Of a stretch of 64,000 nt of DNA, positions 49,188-62,824 are shown one piece after another. Position 1 is the first letter of the stretch, and each line of letters opens with the position of its first letter. The stretch is from Desulfuromonadales bacterium (GTDB taxonomy: Bacteria > Desulfobacterota > Desulfuromonadia > Desulfuromonadales > BM103), in contig JACZKE010000060.1 in the NCBI GenBank assembly GCA_014860225.1, positions 248,001 through 312,000 on the forward strand, read 5' to 3'. The notes below the pieces were generated by a model, which worked only from the letters and a program-made list of their open reading frames with translations, did not search any database and was not told where the DNA came from. Position numbers and translations under genes: made by a program.

Positions 49188-49614
49188 GATTGCAGCTTCC
49201 TTCTTCTACGCATAATGGTTCATGATAACTAGTTTCCGGACGAAAACCAGGCTAAAGGTTTGAATATGATGGTGAGAACCGCTATTGTTAAAAGAAGATG
49301 ACAGCAGAGAAGTGATTGATGACATCAGACGGGGAAGTGTCATCTGTTTTTATCGCAAGGATGAAAGTCGGATTCACATCCGAATTCTCACACCCCAAGA
49401 CGTAAAAACCTACTCAGGTCCCAAGTTCTCTGCCGGTAAGGACAGTACTCCAGGTTAATTGAAATTGACCTTCATTCAGAGGAAACAGAATAACCATGTC
49501 AGTATCAACCTCTATCAAATCGATCCCGAGTTAACGTCTCATCGTTAGCTCCCTGTTTTAAGAATCCCCTTATTCCCCTGTACTCAAATTGGTTAATCAA
49601 ATAAAATAGCTGCA

Positions 49615-50469
49615 ATGACTGATATCGGGCATGACTTACTTAAACATTTGACGCTGGAACGCCTCGAAGAAAACCTGTATCGCGGTGACAGCCGCGACAT
49701 AGGCGGCCCGAACGTGTTTGGCGGGCAGGTCCTTGGACAGGCCTTGTTTGCCGCCAGCCAGACTGTTGAGGGCCGCGATGTGCATTCGCTGCATGCGTAT
49801 TTTCTTCGCCCTGGCGACAAGAATGCACCTGTTGTTTATGAGGTGGAACAGACGCGCGACGGGAAAAGTTATGCGACCCGGAGAATTGTCGCCATCCAGC
49901 GTGGTAAGCCGATCTTTAACATGTCTGCGTCGTTCCAGGTGAGAGAGGAGGGTATCGAACATCAATTCGCGATGCCCGTGGTGCCAGGTCCGGACGGATT
50001 GCCCAACATGACGGAACTTGCCAGGCAGACATTTGTGGAAGTTCCCGACAAATTAAGCCGGTTCCTTTCGTGGCAACGTCCCATCGAATTTCGTCCCGTC
50101 CAGCCAACGCATCCTCTCCATCCTGAAGCATGTCCACCGTTTCGTAACCTCTGGATGCGCGCCAATGGAGTTTTCCCTGACGATCCGGCAATGCATAAGG
50201 TTCTTCTGGCTTATGCTTCTGACTTTTCCCTGCTCGGTACAGCTTTGCTGCCTCACGCCCTGACCTTCTATCAGAGTACGATTCGTGCGGCAAGCCTTGA
50301 TCACGCCATGTGGTTTCATCGCGACTTCCGCATGGACGAGTGGCTGCTGTATAGCATGGACAGCCCGAGCGCATCCCACGGACGGGGTTTCAGTCGCGGC
50401 AATCTCTTCAGCCGCGAGGGCAAGCTGGTCGCATCTGTGGCCCAGGAAGGGATGATCCGCAAGATCTGA
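49615..50469 (+). CDS. tesB: Acyl-CoA thioesterase II (TesB family)
   Basis: LERLEENLYRGDSRDIGGPNVFGGQVLGQALFAASQTV...LDHAMWFHRDFRMDEWLLYSMDSPSASHGRGFSRGNLFSREGKLVASVAQEGMIR. Confidence 0.93.
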   Translation: MTDIGHDLLKHLTLERLEENLYRGDSRDIGGPNVFGGQVLGQALFAASQTVEGRDVHSLHAYFLRPGDKNAPVVYEVEQTRDGKSYATRRIVAIQRGKPIFNMSASFQVREEGIEHQFAMPVVPGPDGLPNMTELARQTFVEVPDKLSRFLSWQRPIEFRPVQPTHPLHPEACPPFRNLWMRANGVFPDDPAMHKVLLAYASDFSLLGTALLPHALTFYQSTIRAASLDHAMWFHRDFRMDEWLLYSMDSPSASHGRGFSRGNLFSREGKLVASVAQEGMIRKI

Positions 50470-50549
50470 TGGCGGCGCAGAAAGCCATAAGACAGCGTTG
50501 CCTGCAACCTTCACCTGGAATGCAGAACCATTGATTGAGGCTATGAACG

Positions 50550-51527
50550 ATGAAGACGAGAATTACCGAGTTGTTTGGCATCGAATATCCGATTGTCCAG
50601 GGCGGCATGATGTGGGTCGGGACAGCCGATCTGGCTGCTGCGGTATCCAATGCCGGGGGCCTGGGCATTATCACCGCCCTGAACCTGTCAACCCCTGAGG
50701 CCTTGACAAAAGAGGTGGCTCGCTGTCGAGAGATGACCAGCAAGCCCTTCGGTGTCAACGTGACGATCCTTCCGTCCATCAATCCCCCGCCCTACACAGA
50801 GTTTGTGCAGGCGATTATTGAGAGTGGTGTAAAGATTGTCGAAACCGCCGGTCGCAATCCACAACCGTTTATGGCTGCTTTCAAAGCGGCTGGCGTGAAA
50901 GTTATCCATAAGTGCACTTCGGTCCGCCACGCGTTGAAAGCGCAGGCAATCGGGTGTGATGTCGTCAGTGTCGACGGTTTTGAATGTGCCGGGCATCCCG
51001 GCGAAGATGACGTCACAAATCTGGTGCTTATCCCTGCGGTTGCGGCCAGACTGTCTATCCCTATACTGGCCTCGGGAGGTATCGCCAACGGCTATCAGAT
51101 GGCGGCGGCTTTTGCCCTGGGTGCCGAGGGCATCAATATGGGAACACGCTTTGTGGCGACCCGGGAGGCACCCGTACATGACAATGTAAAGCAGGCAATG
51201 GTTGATGCAGACGAACGTCAGACCACCTTGATCCTGAGAACATTGAATAACACCGCACGCGTCTTTGACAACAAGGTTGCCAGGGAAGTTCTCGCCATAG
51301 AATCACGGCATGGCGATACCGACTTTGCTGAAATTCAACCTTTGGTCGCCGGTACGCGTGGCCGCAAGCAAGTCCTGGAAGTCGGTGATATTGATGGTGG
51401 CCTATGGACGGCCGGTATGGTTATCGGGCTGATTGACGATATACCCAGCTGTGATGTCCTGATCAAGCGCATCATTGCGGAAGCTCGTGAAGCGGCAGAG
51501 AAGCGCGTAAGCATGTTGTTAACCTGA
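50550..51527 (+). CDS. Nitronate monooxygenase family protein
   Basis: ITELFGIEYPIVQGGMMWVGTADLAAAVSNAGGLGIIT...GFECAGHPGEDDV. Confidence 0.92.
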   Translation: MKTRITELFGIEYPIVQGGMMWVGTADLAAAVSNAGGLGIITALNLSTPEALTKEVARCREMTSKPFGVNVTILPSINPPPYTEFVQAIIESGVKIVETAGRNPQPFMAAFKAAGVKVIHKCTSVRHALKAQAIGCDVVSVDGFECAGHPGEDDVTNLVLIPAVAARLSIPILASGGIANGYQMAAAFALGAEGINMGTRFVATREAPVHDNVKQAMVDADERQTTLILRTLNNTARVFDNKVAREVLAIESRHGDTDFAEIQPLVAGTRGRKQVLEVGDIDGGLWTAGMVIGLIDDIPSCDVLIKRIIAEAREAAEKRVSMLLT

Positions 51528-51595
51528 TTCCTCGCCTACACATTAAACGCTTTAAGCCTTTGCATTATTGTTGTATTGCTTTAAGGAGTTCGGTC

Positions 51596-53185
51596 ATGAA
51601 TCTCAGCGGAGAACAGATCATCGGTTCGGAATTCCATCCGGCTGGTAACCGGAGGCAGTTTGCTGCAGTGAATCCCGCCACCGGGGCTGTCCTTGAACCG
51701 CAAATCAGCGAAGCGACCTGTGACGATGTCAACAGCGCTGTCTGCGCGGCCGCAGAGGCATTCGAACTGTATCGTAAACTGACGACGTCGCGGCGAGCAA
51801 CCTTCCTGGAGAACATTGGCGAACAGCTGATGGCAGCTGGTGCTGAGTTGATTGCCCGTGCCTATGAAGAGACGGCGCTCCCCCGAACGAGGCTCGAAGG
51901 AGAACTGGTGCGCACTGTCAATCAGTTGCAGCTTTTTGCTCAACAGGTTCGTTCAGGCTTTCATCTTGAGGTGCGCATCGACCTCGGCCAGCCGGAACGG
52001 GCACCGGCGCCGAAGCCGGATCTTCGGGCAATGCAGATTCCGCTCGGTCCGATTGCGGTCTTTGGTGCAAGCAACTTTCCCCTGGCGTTTTCTGTGGCTG
52101 GTGGTGACACTGCCTCGGCGCTGGCGGCAGGTTGTCCGGTCGTCGTCAAGGGTCATCCGGCGCACCCGGGGACATCCGAACTCGCTGGCCGTGCAGTGAT
52201 GCGGGCGATTCGGAAGAACCAGGTCCCACCGGGAGTTTTTTCCCTGCTGCAGGCGGAAAATACAAATGTAGGCGCAGCATTAGTGCAACATCCTTTGATC
52301 AGGGCGGTCGCTTTTACCGGATCGCTTGCAGGTGGGCGGGCACTCTTTGATCTGGCCTGCTCGCGATCGGAGCCTGTGCCGGTCTATGCCGAAATGGGCA
52401 GCGTCAACCCGGTCTTCTTCCTGCCAAAGATTGTTGAAGACAGAGGTGCGTCGCTGGCTGCTGCGCTGGTTGAATCGTTGACCCTCGGTGTCGGTCAGTT
52501 CTGTACCGCACCGGGGCTGGTCCTGGTAATCAAGGATGGCGCAACAGAGTTCTTTCTGCACGAGGTCGAAAGCTGTCTTGCTGCAAAGCCACCGGGAGTT
52601 ATGTTACATGACGGCATAAAACAAAATTTTCTGGCGGGTCTGAACAGGCTGTCGTCTGTTGACGGTGTCGAGCGCTCCGACAGACCGTCTCCTTTTCCGG
52701 GCGGGTGTCTGGCTGCCCCTGCCGTGTTGCGGACCGATGCGAAGACCTTGCTTGACAACCCTGCACTTGCTGAGGAAGTCTTCGGCCCCTCTGCGATGGT
52801 TGTCGTTTGTGATTCCAGAGGCGAGATGTTGAGAGCAGCGGAGAGACTTCAGGGCCAGTTGACAGCCTCTGTGCACGGCACGCACGATGAACTGCTGGGC
52901 TCTCGTGATCTGTTGGAGATTCTTGAACGCAAAGCTGGACGTCTGCTTATAAACAACTTTCCAACGGGGGTTGAAGTGTGTGCCTCGATGCATCATGGCG
53001 GCCCCTATCCAGCGACGACCGATAGCAGAAGCACCTCGGTAGGCCACTATGCCGTTAAGCGATTTCTGCGTCCTGTCTGTTATCAGAACTTTCCACAGGA
53101 ACTGCTGCCTGAAGCGTTATGTGATCTGAACAAATTGAATCTATGGCGCCTGGTTGACGGCAGCATGAGCCGTGATGACCTGTAG
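51596..53185 (+). CDS. Aldehyde dehydrogenase (NADP+), 2,5-dioxovalerate dehydrogenase-like
   Basis: MNLSGEQIIGSE...AVNPATGAVLEPQISEAT...PIAVFGASNFPLAFSVAGGDTASALAAGCPVVVKGHPAHPGTSEL. Confidence 0.88.
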   Translation: MNLSGEQIIGSEFHPAGNRRQFAAVNPATGAVLEPQISEATCDDVNSAVCAAAEAFELYRKLTTSRRATFLENIGEQLMAAGAELIARAYEETALPRTRLEGELVRTVNQLQLFAQQVRSGFHLEVRIDLGQPERAPAPKPDLRAMQIPLGPIAVFGASNFPLAFSVAGGDTASALAAGCPVVVKGHPAHPGTSELAGRAVMRAIRKNQVPPGVFSLLQAENTNVGAALVQHPLIRAVAFTGSLAGGRALFDLACSRSEPVPVYAEMGSVNPVFFLPKIVEDRGASLAAALVESLTLGVGQFCTAPGLVLVIKDGATEFFLHEVESCLAAKPPGVMLHDGIKQNFLAGLNRLSSVDGVERSDRPSPFPGGCLAAPAVLRTDAKTLLDNPALAEEVFGPSAMVVVCDSRGEMLRAAERLQGQLTASVHGTHDELLGSRDLLEILERKAGRLLINNFPTGVEVCASMHHGGPYPATTDSRSTSVGHYAVKRFLRPVCYQNFPQELLPEALCDLNKLNLWRLVDGSMSRDDL

Positions 53186-53349
53186 CAGCCTGTCGGACTA
53201 CCCATGAGCCGGCTGCAAATTCGGCTGTTTGGCCCATATTTCAGCTCCTTTTTGGTCCATAGCTACGGCTATGGCCCTGCAAATGAGCTAAAAGCTGTTC
53301 TCAAACATCCAAATTATAGCTTCGGCCCGTATAGTCCGACAGACTGCTA
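53183..53349. repeat. 167-bp element bounded by 18-bp inverted repeats (non-autonomous, MITE-like)
   Basis: TAGCAGCCTGTCGGACTA (53183-53200) vs TAGTCCGACAGACTGCTA (53332-53349), one mismatch. Confidence 0.6.
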
Positions 53350-53426
53350 GCCTTTTCAGGTTGGCAGAGATTGCGGAAAAGGGCCGTTTCCGGACGAAAA
53401 CCAATTAAATCAGGAGCTTGATTAAC

Positions 53427-54185
53427 ATGGGTGTTACAGTTGTTATCCCGGCACGGTATGCTTCAACCCGGTTCCCCGGAAAACCGCTTGCCGACTTGTG
53501 CGGCAAGCCGATGATACAGTGGGTCTATGAACGTTCCGCACTTTGTGAATCCGTTGGCCGGGTCATCGTCGCCACTGATGATGACCGTATTGCCCGTGCA
53601 GTAGAGTCCTTCGGCGGCGACGTCGCCATGACTCGATCTGATCATCTGACCGGTACCGACCGTCTGGCAGAAGTTGCCGCAGGTCTCGATGATGAACTGA
53701 TTGTGAATGTGCAGGGTGATGAACCTCTGATTGATCCGGCCATGATCCAGGCAGCCGTGGCGCCGCTGCTGGCTGACGACTCGATCCCCATGGGAACACT
53801 CAAGACACCCCTGACATCTATAGAGGAATACCGGAATCCGAATGTCGTCAAGGTGGTGACTGACCAGCACGGGTTCGCGCTCTACTTTTCCCGGGCGCCG
53901 ATACCCTACCCACGCGATTTCAATGACGCACTCGACCAACGCTGGGGTGAACTGGCGACCGCCAAGCATATTGGCCTGTATGTCTACCGACGTGAGTTTC
54001 TGCTGCAATATCCGCATCTCAAGACGACCCCGCTGGAGTCTCAGGAATGTCTTGAACAGCTGCGTGCTCTTGAACACGGCTACCGTATCAGTGTGGCAGA
54101 AACCAGGCTGGCGGGGCAGGGGGTTGATACACCGGAGGATCTGGAACAGGTAAGGGTGATCCTTGCCTCTTCTGTGCCGCGTTAA
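53427..54185 (+). CDS. kdsB: 3-deoxy-manno-octulosonate cytidylyltransferase
   Basis: [35 protein letters not shown]. Confidence 0.96.
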   Translation: MGVTVVIPARYASTRFPGKPLADLCGKPMIQWVYERSALCESVGRVIVATDDDRIARAVESFGGDVAMTRSDHLTGTDRLAEVAAGLDDELIVNVQGDEPLIDPAMIQAAVAPLLADDSIPMGTLKTPLTSIEEYRNPNVVKVVTDQHGFALYFSRAPIPYPRDFNDALDQRWGELATAKHIGLYVYRREFLLQYPHLKTTPLESQECLEQLRALEHGYRISVAETRLAGQGVDTPEDLEQVRVILASSVPR

Positions 54186-56712
<2,527 letters not shown>

Positions 56713-56716
<4 letters not shown>

Positions 56717-57699
56717 TGATGACCAAATACACAGAAATTTTAGATGCCGCCCGCAAGGTTATTCAGATAGAAGCTGAAGCGGTTGCAGCTCTGGCAGCAC
56801 GGTTGGATGATAGCTTCGCCATGGCGGTAGAGATGATTCTGGCATGTTCCGGTCGCGTGGTCGTAACCGGGATGGGCAAATCCGGTTTGATCTGTCAGAA
56901 AATGGCGGCGACCATGGCTTCTACAGGAACACCGACAATCTTTTTGCATCCTGCTGAAGGTGTTCACGGTGATCTGGGAATGCTGATGAAGGGCGATGTC
57001 GTCATTGCGGTCTCCAATTCCGGTGAGACAGAAGAGATCGCCCGCATATTGCCGACGATCAAGCGCATGGGGCTGCCGTTGATTTCCATGACCGGAAATC
57101 CCACCAGTACTCTGGCACGCGCCGGCGATGTGTTTCTTGACATCTCCATCAAGGAGGAGGCCTGTCCATTGCAGCTGGCCCCGACAGCGAGTACCACAGT
57201 CACCCTGGCCATGGGCGATGCCCTGGCTGTTGCTTTGCTTTTACAGAGAGGTTTTCGGGAAGAGGATTTTGCTCTGTACCATCCCGGAGGCGCACTAGGC
57301 AAGCGCCTGCTGCTACGTGTTGAAGACCTGATGCATGTTGGTGAAGATGTACCGACTGTTAACGTAAATACTCCATTGAAAGATGCTCTGTATGTGATCT
57401 CCAGTAAAAAGTTGGGGATTACCGGGGTTGTTGATGACCGGGGAGACCTGGTCGGCGTCTTTACTGATGGTGACTTACGACGCAAGATTGAGCAGGGCAT
57501 CGAGGTCCTCAATCTCCCTATCGGAGAGCTCATGGCCGGCAAGCCGAAGCGTATTTTGCGCACCAACCTGGCGGCCAAATCCCTGCAGCGCATGGAGGAA
57601 CACCAGATTACCTCCTTATTTGTATTTGACTCGGAAGAGGATCAGAAACCGATCGGGATTATCCACCTGCATGACCTTCTCAAGGCAGGGGTTATCTGA
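56713..57699 (+). CDS. kdsD: Arabinose-5-phosphate isomerase (SIS + CBS)
   Basis: GRVVVTGMGKSGLICQKMAATMASTGTPTIFLHPAEGVHGDLGM; CBS pair. Confidence 0.95.
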
Positions 57700-58217
57700 T
57701 GGCTGTCGATTTATCCAGGATCAAGCTGTTGCTGCTTGATGTCGACGGTGTCATGACTGACGGTCGAATTATCTTTGACAGCGATGGTGGCGAGACCAAG
57801 GCCTTCGATGTAAAAGATGGTCATGGTATCAAGCTGCTGCAGCGGGCAGGAATCCGGGTTGGCATCATTACCGGCCGTCAGTCGACAATCGTTGTCCGCA
57901 GGGCTGCGGAGCTGGGTATTGAACTGGTTTATCAGGGAGCCAAAGACAAGCGCCTGCCGTTCAACGAGATTCTGCAAAAACTGGCCCTTGCCCCGGAAGA
58001 AGTTGCTTATATCGGTGATGACATAGTCGATTTGCCTGTCATGAGGCAGGTCGGTTTTGCCGTGACCGTGGCTGATGCCGCCGACGATGTGAAACCCTTC
58101 GCCGACATGGTCACCGAACGGCCGGGAGGAAAAGGTGCCGTCAGGGAAGTCTGTGACTTTATTCTCAAGGAAACCGGCCGTTGGCCAACTGTGACACATC
58201 ATTATTTCGAAGGTTAG
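57699..58217 (+). CDS. kdsC: Kdo-8-phosphate phosphatase
   Basis: IKLLLLDVDGVMTDGRIIFDSDGGETKAFDVKDGHGIKLLQ. Confidence 0.96.
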   Translation: MAVDLSRIKLLLLDVDGVMTDGRIIFDSDGGETKAFDVKDGHGIKLLQRAGIRVGIITGRQSTIVVRRAAELGIELVYQGAKDKRLPFNEILQKLALAPEEVAYIGDDIVDLPVMRQVGFAVTVADAADDVKPFADMVTERPGGKGAVREVCDFILKETGRWPTVTHHYFEG

Positions 58218-58297
58218 CCTGTTATACAATTCTCATGCCAACTTGTTATATGGCGCTTTACAGTAAACCTCCCGGGGTGTTATACTGACTTCCAATA

Positions 58298-58873
58298 ATG
58301 AGTAAATTCAACAAACCCCGCAATCTTCTTCTTATCCTGGCCCTGGGTCTTGCGCTTGCTCTGCTGGTTGTTATCTCCCTGCGATATCGGCCGGAAGCTC
58401 AATTGCAGGCTCTGGTGAAGGCTTTGCCGGAGGGGGTCGATGTCTCCTTACAGGACATTGACTATACGCACATTGAAGAGGGCAGGGCCCGTTGGCGTTT
58501 AGTGGCTCAACAGGTTGAACGCAAGTCAGCGTCGGGAATCCTGGGGCTCATCAGCCCGCAATTGAACTTTTATGACGAGCAAGGTGAAACGAAAGGCTCT
58601 TTACAGGCCGGCGGTGGTGAAGTCAGCGAGGATTATCAGCAGGTCAAATTGCGTGACAATGTTATTTTGAAGAATTCTGCCGGCTACACATTGTACACTG
58701 ACCACCTTGATTACGATCACACAACGCAGACTGCAACAACTGAGGACCATGTGCGTTTGGTTGCAGATGGCTTGCGCCTGCAAGGCACTGGGCTGGTGTT
58801 TTATTTAAAACAGGAACGCTTGCAACTGAATGCAGATGTAAAAGGGGTCCTTGCTTCCAGGCAGAAGGAATGA
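58298..58873 (+). CDS. lptC: LPS export protein LptC
   Basis: Single N-terminal TM, LptC-like beta domain; position before lptA. Confidence 0.88.
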   Translation: MSKFNKPRNLLLILALGLALALLVVISLRYRPEAQLQALVKALPEGVDVSLQDIDYTHIEEGRARWRLVAQQVERKSASGILGLISPQLNFYDEQGETKGSLQAGGGEVSEDYQQVKLRDNVILKNSAGYTLYTDHLDYDHTTQTATTEDHVRLVADGLRLQGTGLVFYLKQERLQLNADVKGVLASRQKE

Positions 58874-59376
58874 CAGTTCCTATGATTAAAATTGCTACCC
58901 TGTGTTTATCCGTCCTCTTGTTGCTCCTGCCGTTATCGGTGCTTGCCGCTAGCGGATTAGCGTCACAAAACCGCGGCCCGGTCGAGGTCTCCGCAGATCG
59001 TCTTGAAGCCGATGATCAGGCTCAAACTCTCGTGTTCTCAGGGAATGCTGTCGCCAGTCAGGACGACGTCACGATTTATGGCGATCGTCTTACAGTGGAG
59101 TATACCGGCGAGAAACGTGAGATAGAAAAAGTTATTGCTGAAGGTTCGGTGCGCATCCTCCAGGGAGCGCGGGTTGCTACTGGTGCAAAGGCGGTCCTCT
59201 ATCATGTGGAAGAACGCATTGTCCTGACGGGTTCACCGAAAGTCAGCGATGGCGATAATTCTGTTCAGGGCCAGGAGATCACAATCTACCTGAACGATCA
59301 ACGCAGCGTCGTCACTGGAGGTGCCGGTGGCAGAGTGAATGCCATTTTCACACCACAAACGGAGAAGAAGCCTTGA
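58870..59376 (+). CDS. lptA: LPS transport periplasmic protein LptA
   Basis: [42 protein letters not shown]. Confidence 0.92.
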   Translation: MTVPMIKIATLCLSVLLLLLPLSVLAASGLASQNRGPVEVSADRLEADDQAQTLVFSGNAVASQDDVTIYGDRLTVEYTGEKREIEKVIAEGSVRILQGARVATGAKAVLYHVEERIVLTGSPKVSDGDNSVQGQEITIYLNDQRSVVTGGAGGRVNAIFTPQTEKKP

Positions 59377-60098
59377 GCCATCTTCTGACCGCACGTGGGT
59401 TGTCGAAGGCGTATAAACAACGCCAGGTGGTTTCGTCCGTTGATCTTGAAATCAAGTCAGGTGAAGTGGTCGGTCTGCTCGGTCCGAATGGCGCCGGGAA
59501 AACCACCTCTTTCTATATGGTGGTCGGACTGATCAGACCGGACCATGGTGAAGTCTTTCTTGACGATGAGAATTTAACCGCATTGCCTATGCACCAGAGA
59601 GCCAGGATGGGGATTTCATACCTCCCACAGGAAGCTTCGGTTTTTCGTAAACTGTCGGTTGAACAGAACCTTCTGACAATTCTGGAGACTGTGGAAAAAT
59701 CCAGGCAGGTTCAGCAAAAACGCAAGGATCAATTACTTGAAGACTTCCGTCTGACGCATGTTGCAAAATCTTTCGGCTATGCACTCTCCGGCGGAGAGAG
59801 ACGTCGTGTCGAGATAGCCCGCGCCCTGGTCCTCGATCCCAAGTTTATTTTGCTCGACGAGCCTTTTGCCGGGATTGATCCGATCGCCGTGCTTGATATT
59901 CAGGAAATCATTAATGAACTGAAACAACGCCGTATCGGTGTCTTGATCTCTGACCATAACGTCCGTGAAACGCTGGGTGTGTGCGATCGAGCTTATATTT
60001 TAAATGAAGGCTGCATTCTGGAGCATGGGGCGCCTGATCAAATTGCCCGGAGCGCAAAGGCCAGGGCGATTTATCTGGGAGAAAAATTTCGACTTTAG
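59373..60098 (+). CDS. lptB: LPS export ABC transporter ATP-binding protein LptB
   Basis: [67 protein letters not shown]. Confidence 0.97.
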   Translation: MSHLLTARGLSKAYKQRQVVSSVDLEIKSGEVVGLLGPNGAGKTTSFYMVVGLIRPDHGEVFLDDENLTALPMHQRARMGISYLPQEASVFRKLSVEQNLLTILETVEKSRQVQQKRKDQLLEDFRLTHVAKSFGYALSGGERRRVEIARALVLDPKFILLDEPFAGIDPIAVLDIQEIINELKQRRIGVLISDHNVRETLGVCDRAYILNEGCILEHGAPDQIARSAKARAIYLGEKFRL

Positions 60099-60183
60099 TG
60101 CTGGAGCCCGCTGGCAGATGGTTAGCTTTTTGCCAGTATTATTGACTTGACCTTTTGACGCTACTTTCCCTTATGATGGTGAC

Positions 60184-61635
60184 ATGGCCTTAGAAATCAG
60201 ACAACAACTCAAGCTCAGTCAGCAATTGGTTATGACGCCCCAGCTGCAACAGGCGATCAAGCTGCTGCAGCTATCGCGCATGGAGTTGATGGATGTTGTG
60301 CGCGAAGAGCTCGAAGAGAATCCTGTTCTGGAAGAAGGGCAGGAGCTCCTTGAAGAGAAAAGCCAGTCAGCTGAAGAGCTGATCGCCGAAATACCTGAAG
60401 CGCAGGTTCAGGACAATGTCAAGGAGGTTGAGGGCGACCGCGATGGCATGGCGGATATTGATTGGAAGACATACCTGGAAAGCTACAGCCTCGGCGGCTC
60501 CACGGCAGACAGCTATGAGGATGATGAAGATCGTCCCTCTTATGAAAACCTTCTGACCAGAAAGCCTTCTCTGTCTGACCACCTTTTGTGGCAGCTGAAT
60601 CTCTCCCGATTGGAAAGCCGGGAAAGAGCTATCGCCAGCGAGATTATCGGCAACGTGGACGATGATGGTTATCTGCAGGTTTCGGTTGAAGAGCTGGCCG
60701 CGCAGGCTGGTTGCGACGCTGAGCATGTCGAAAAAATTCTGAAAGAGGTTCAGGATTTCGATCCCCCCGGCGTTGCCAGTCGCAATCTCCAGGAATGTCT
60801 CCTTAAACAGGTGGAACAATTGGGGATGGCTGAGGACATCGTTGACGTCATCCTGAGGGAATATATTGAAGAGCTGGAAAATCGCCGATACCAAGTGATC
60901 GCCAGAAGTCTCCAGATCCCATTGGATGAGGTGTTTGCTGCGGCCAAGTTTATCAGCGGTCTGGACCCCCGCCCTGGTAGTCAATACGGCCAGGAAGACG
61001 TTCACTACATCATCCCCGATATTTTTGTATACAAAGTCAGTGATGAGTATATTGTCGTCCTCAACGACGAGGGATTGCCTAATCTACGGATCAATTCTTT
61101 TTATCGCAATGCTCTCTCCGGTTCTGCGCAGCTCGATGAAAAAGCGGGTGAATATATTCAGGAGAAGTTGCGCGGCGCCCTTTGGCTGATTAAAAGTATT
61201 CATCAGCGGCAAAGGACAATTTATCGGGTCACCAAGAGCATCGTTAAATTCCAGCGGGATTTCTTTGACCGGGGAGTTGCAAATCTTAAACCCCTGGTTT
61301 TACGCGATGTTGCTGAAGATATCGAAATGCATGAATCCACTGTCAGCCGTGTGACGACCAATAAGTATGTGCAGACGCCACAGGGTCTTTTTGAACTGAA
61401 GTACTTTTTCAATAGCGGCATCAGTACTACCGAAGGAGACTCAGTTGCGTCGGAGAGCGTTAAAAGCAAGATTAAGGAAATTATTGCCGAGGAGAATACC
61501 CGCAAGCCGTATTCAGACCAGAAGATTGTTGACATCCTGCATGGAAAGGGAATCGATATCGCGCGTCGCACTGTGACCAAGTATCGGGAAATGCTGGGCG
61601 TCGGCTCTTCCACCCAGCGCAAGCGTTTGTTTTAA
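60184..61635 (+). CDS. rpoN: RNA polymerase sigma-54 factor
   Basis: QQLKLSQQLVMTPQLQQAIKLLQLSRMEL...RRTVTKYREMLGVGSSTQRKRLF (RpoN box ARRTVTKYRE). Confidence 0.97.
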   Translation: MALEIRQQLKLSQQLVMTPQLQQAIKLLQLSRMELMDVVREELEENPVLEEGQELLEEKSQSAEELIAEIPEAQVQDNVKEVEGDRDGMADIDWKTYLESYSLGGSTADSYEDDEDRPSYENLLTRKPSLSDHLLWQLNLSRLESRERAIASEIIGNVDDDGYLQVSVEELAAQAGCDAEHVEKILKEVQDFDPPGVASRNLQECLLKQVEQLGMAEDIVDVILREYIEELENRRYQVIARSLQIPLDEVFAAAKFISGLDPRPGSQYGQEDVHYIIPDIFVYKVSDEYIVVLNDEGLPNLRINSFYRNALSGSAQLDEKAGEYIQEKLRGALWLIKSIHQRQRTIYRVTKSIVKFQRDFFDRGVANLKPLVLRDVAEDIEMHESTVSRVTTNKYVQTPQGLFELKYFFNSGISTTEGDSVASESVKSKIKEIIAEENTRKPYSDQKIVDILHGKGIDIARRTVTKYREMLGVGSSTQRKRLF

Positions 61636-61712
61636 CCTTGCCATGGTTTTATGCAATCCAGCCGGTATAATTGTAACATCAAGATCTTTTTCATAAACAT
61701 TTACAAGGAGGT

Positions 61713-62267
61713 ATGAAAATTATGCGGATTAATGTGACCTTTCGACATATGGAAAGCAGCGAACCGTTACGTAACTATGTTGAAGACAAACTACCAAAGG
61801 TCAAAAAATATATTGATGAACCCGTTGAAGCCCAGGTGGTTCTCTCTGTAGAAAAGAAAATCCGTCACAAGGCTGAAGTTTCGCTCTCGGCTAAAGGGAT
61901 AACCATCAAAGCGACCGATGAAACCGCCGATATGTACGCAGCGGTTGACGGGGTGCTGGATAAACTCGAACGTCAATTGAAGCGCTATAAAGATAAGATT
62001 AAAATGCACAAGCCACTCAGCGGGCGGGAACGGCGTGTGGAGAAAACCGTTTATACCGCTGAGAGTATCGATGAAGCTCATCCTGAGCCAAGCATTATCA
62101 AGTCAGACAGTTTTCACGTGAAGCCGATGTCCGTGGATGAAGCCGTCATGCAGATGGACCTGTTGGAAAAGGAGTTTCTGGTTTTCACAGATGCCTCATC
62201 CGAAGAGATTAATGTGGTCTATCGTCGCAAAGATGGTAATTATGGCTTGATTGTCCCTCAGGCCTAG
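61713..62267 (+). CDS. hpf: Ribosome hibernation promoting factor, long form
   Basis: INVTFRHMESSEPLRNYVEDKLPKVKKYID; C-terminal MSVDEAVMQMDLLEKEFLVFTDASSEEINVVYRRKDGNYGLIVP. Confidence 0.95.
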   Translation: MKIMRINVTFRHMESSEPLRNYVEDKLPKVKKYIDEPVEAQVVLSVEKKIRHKAEVSLSAKGITIKATDETADMYAAVDGVLDKLERQLKRYKDKIKMHKPLSGRERRVEKTVYTAESIDEAHPEPSIIKSDSFHVKPMSVDEAVMQMDLLEKEFLVFTDASSEEINVVYRRKDGNYGLIVPQA

Positions 62268-62350
62268 GGCTATCTTTATACGGCAGGCGGTAAATGTGAC
62301 CGTCTGCCGTAGTTCCACTAACTTATATAAATAACCAGGTTAATCGTGAA

Positions 62351-62812
62351 ATGAAAATTTCGGAGTTGCTTGATCCTGCGGCAATCGTCGCAGAACTGGA
62401 CGGTACGGGAAAAAAAGAAGTTCTTGCCGAATTGACCGATGCTCTTTTGAAAGCGGATCCGAGTCTGGTCAGGGATGATATCCTTAAAGTCCTGATGGAA
62501 CGGGAGCGGCTCGGGTCCACGGGCATTGGTGATGGTGTCGCTATACCTCATGGCAAATTGAAAGATATAGATCGTCTTATGATTTCTTTTGGTCTGAGTC
62601 GTCAGGGGGTCGATTTTGACTCTATGGACGGCAAACCGGCGCATCTTTTTTTCCTGCTGGTTGCTCCTGAGGAATCCGTTGGTGTTCATTTGAAGACTCT
62701 TGCCCGCATTTCCAAGCTGCTGAAAAGTACTTCTGTGCGAGAGCGTCTGCAGTCAGCGGTCGACAGTGAAGAAATCCATCGCATAATCGCTGAAGAGGAA
62801 GAGCATTTGTAA
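62351..62812 (+). CDS. ptsN: PTS IIA-like nitrogen regulatory protein
   Basis: RERLGSTGIGDGVAIPHGKLKDID. Confidence 0.94.
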   Translation: MKISELLDPAAIVAELDGTGKKEVLAELTDALLKADPSLVRDDILKVLMERERLGSTGIGDGVAIPHGKLKDIDRLMISFGLSRQGVDFDSMDGKPAHLFFLLVAPEESVGVHLKTLARISKLLKSTSVRERLQSAVDSEEIHRIIAEEEEHL

Positions 62813-62824
62813 ACGGTTGAATCT

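Noticed and set aside
49297-49458. Open frame LLKEDDSREVIDDIRRGSVICFYRKDESRIHIRILTPQDVKTYSGPKFSAGKDSTPG upstream of tesB
   Set aside because: No standard start codon with RBS; composition is protein-like but evidence is too thin.
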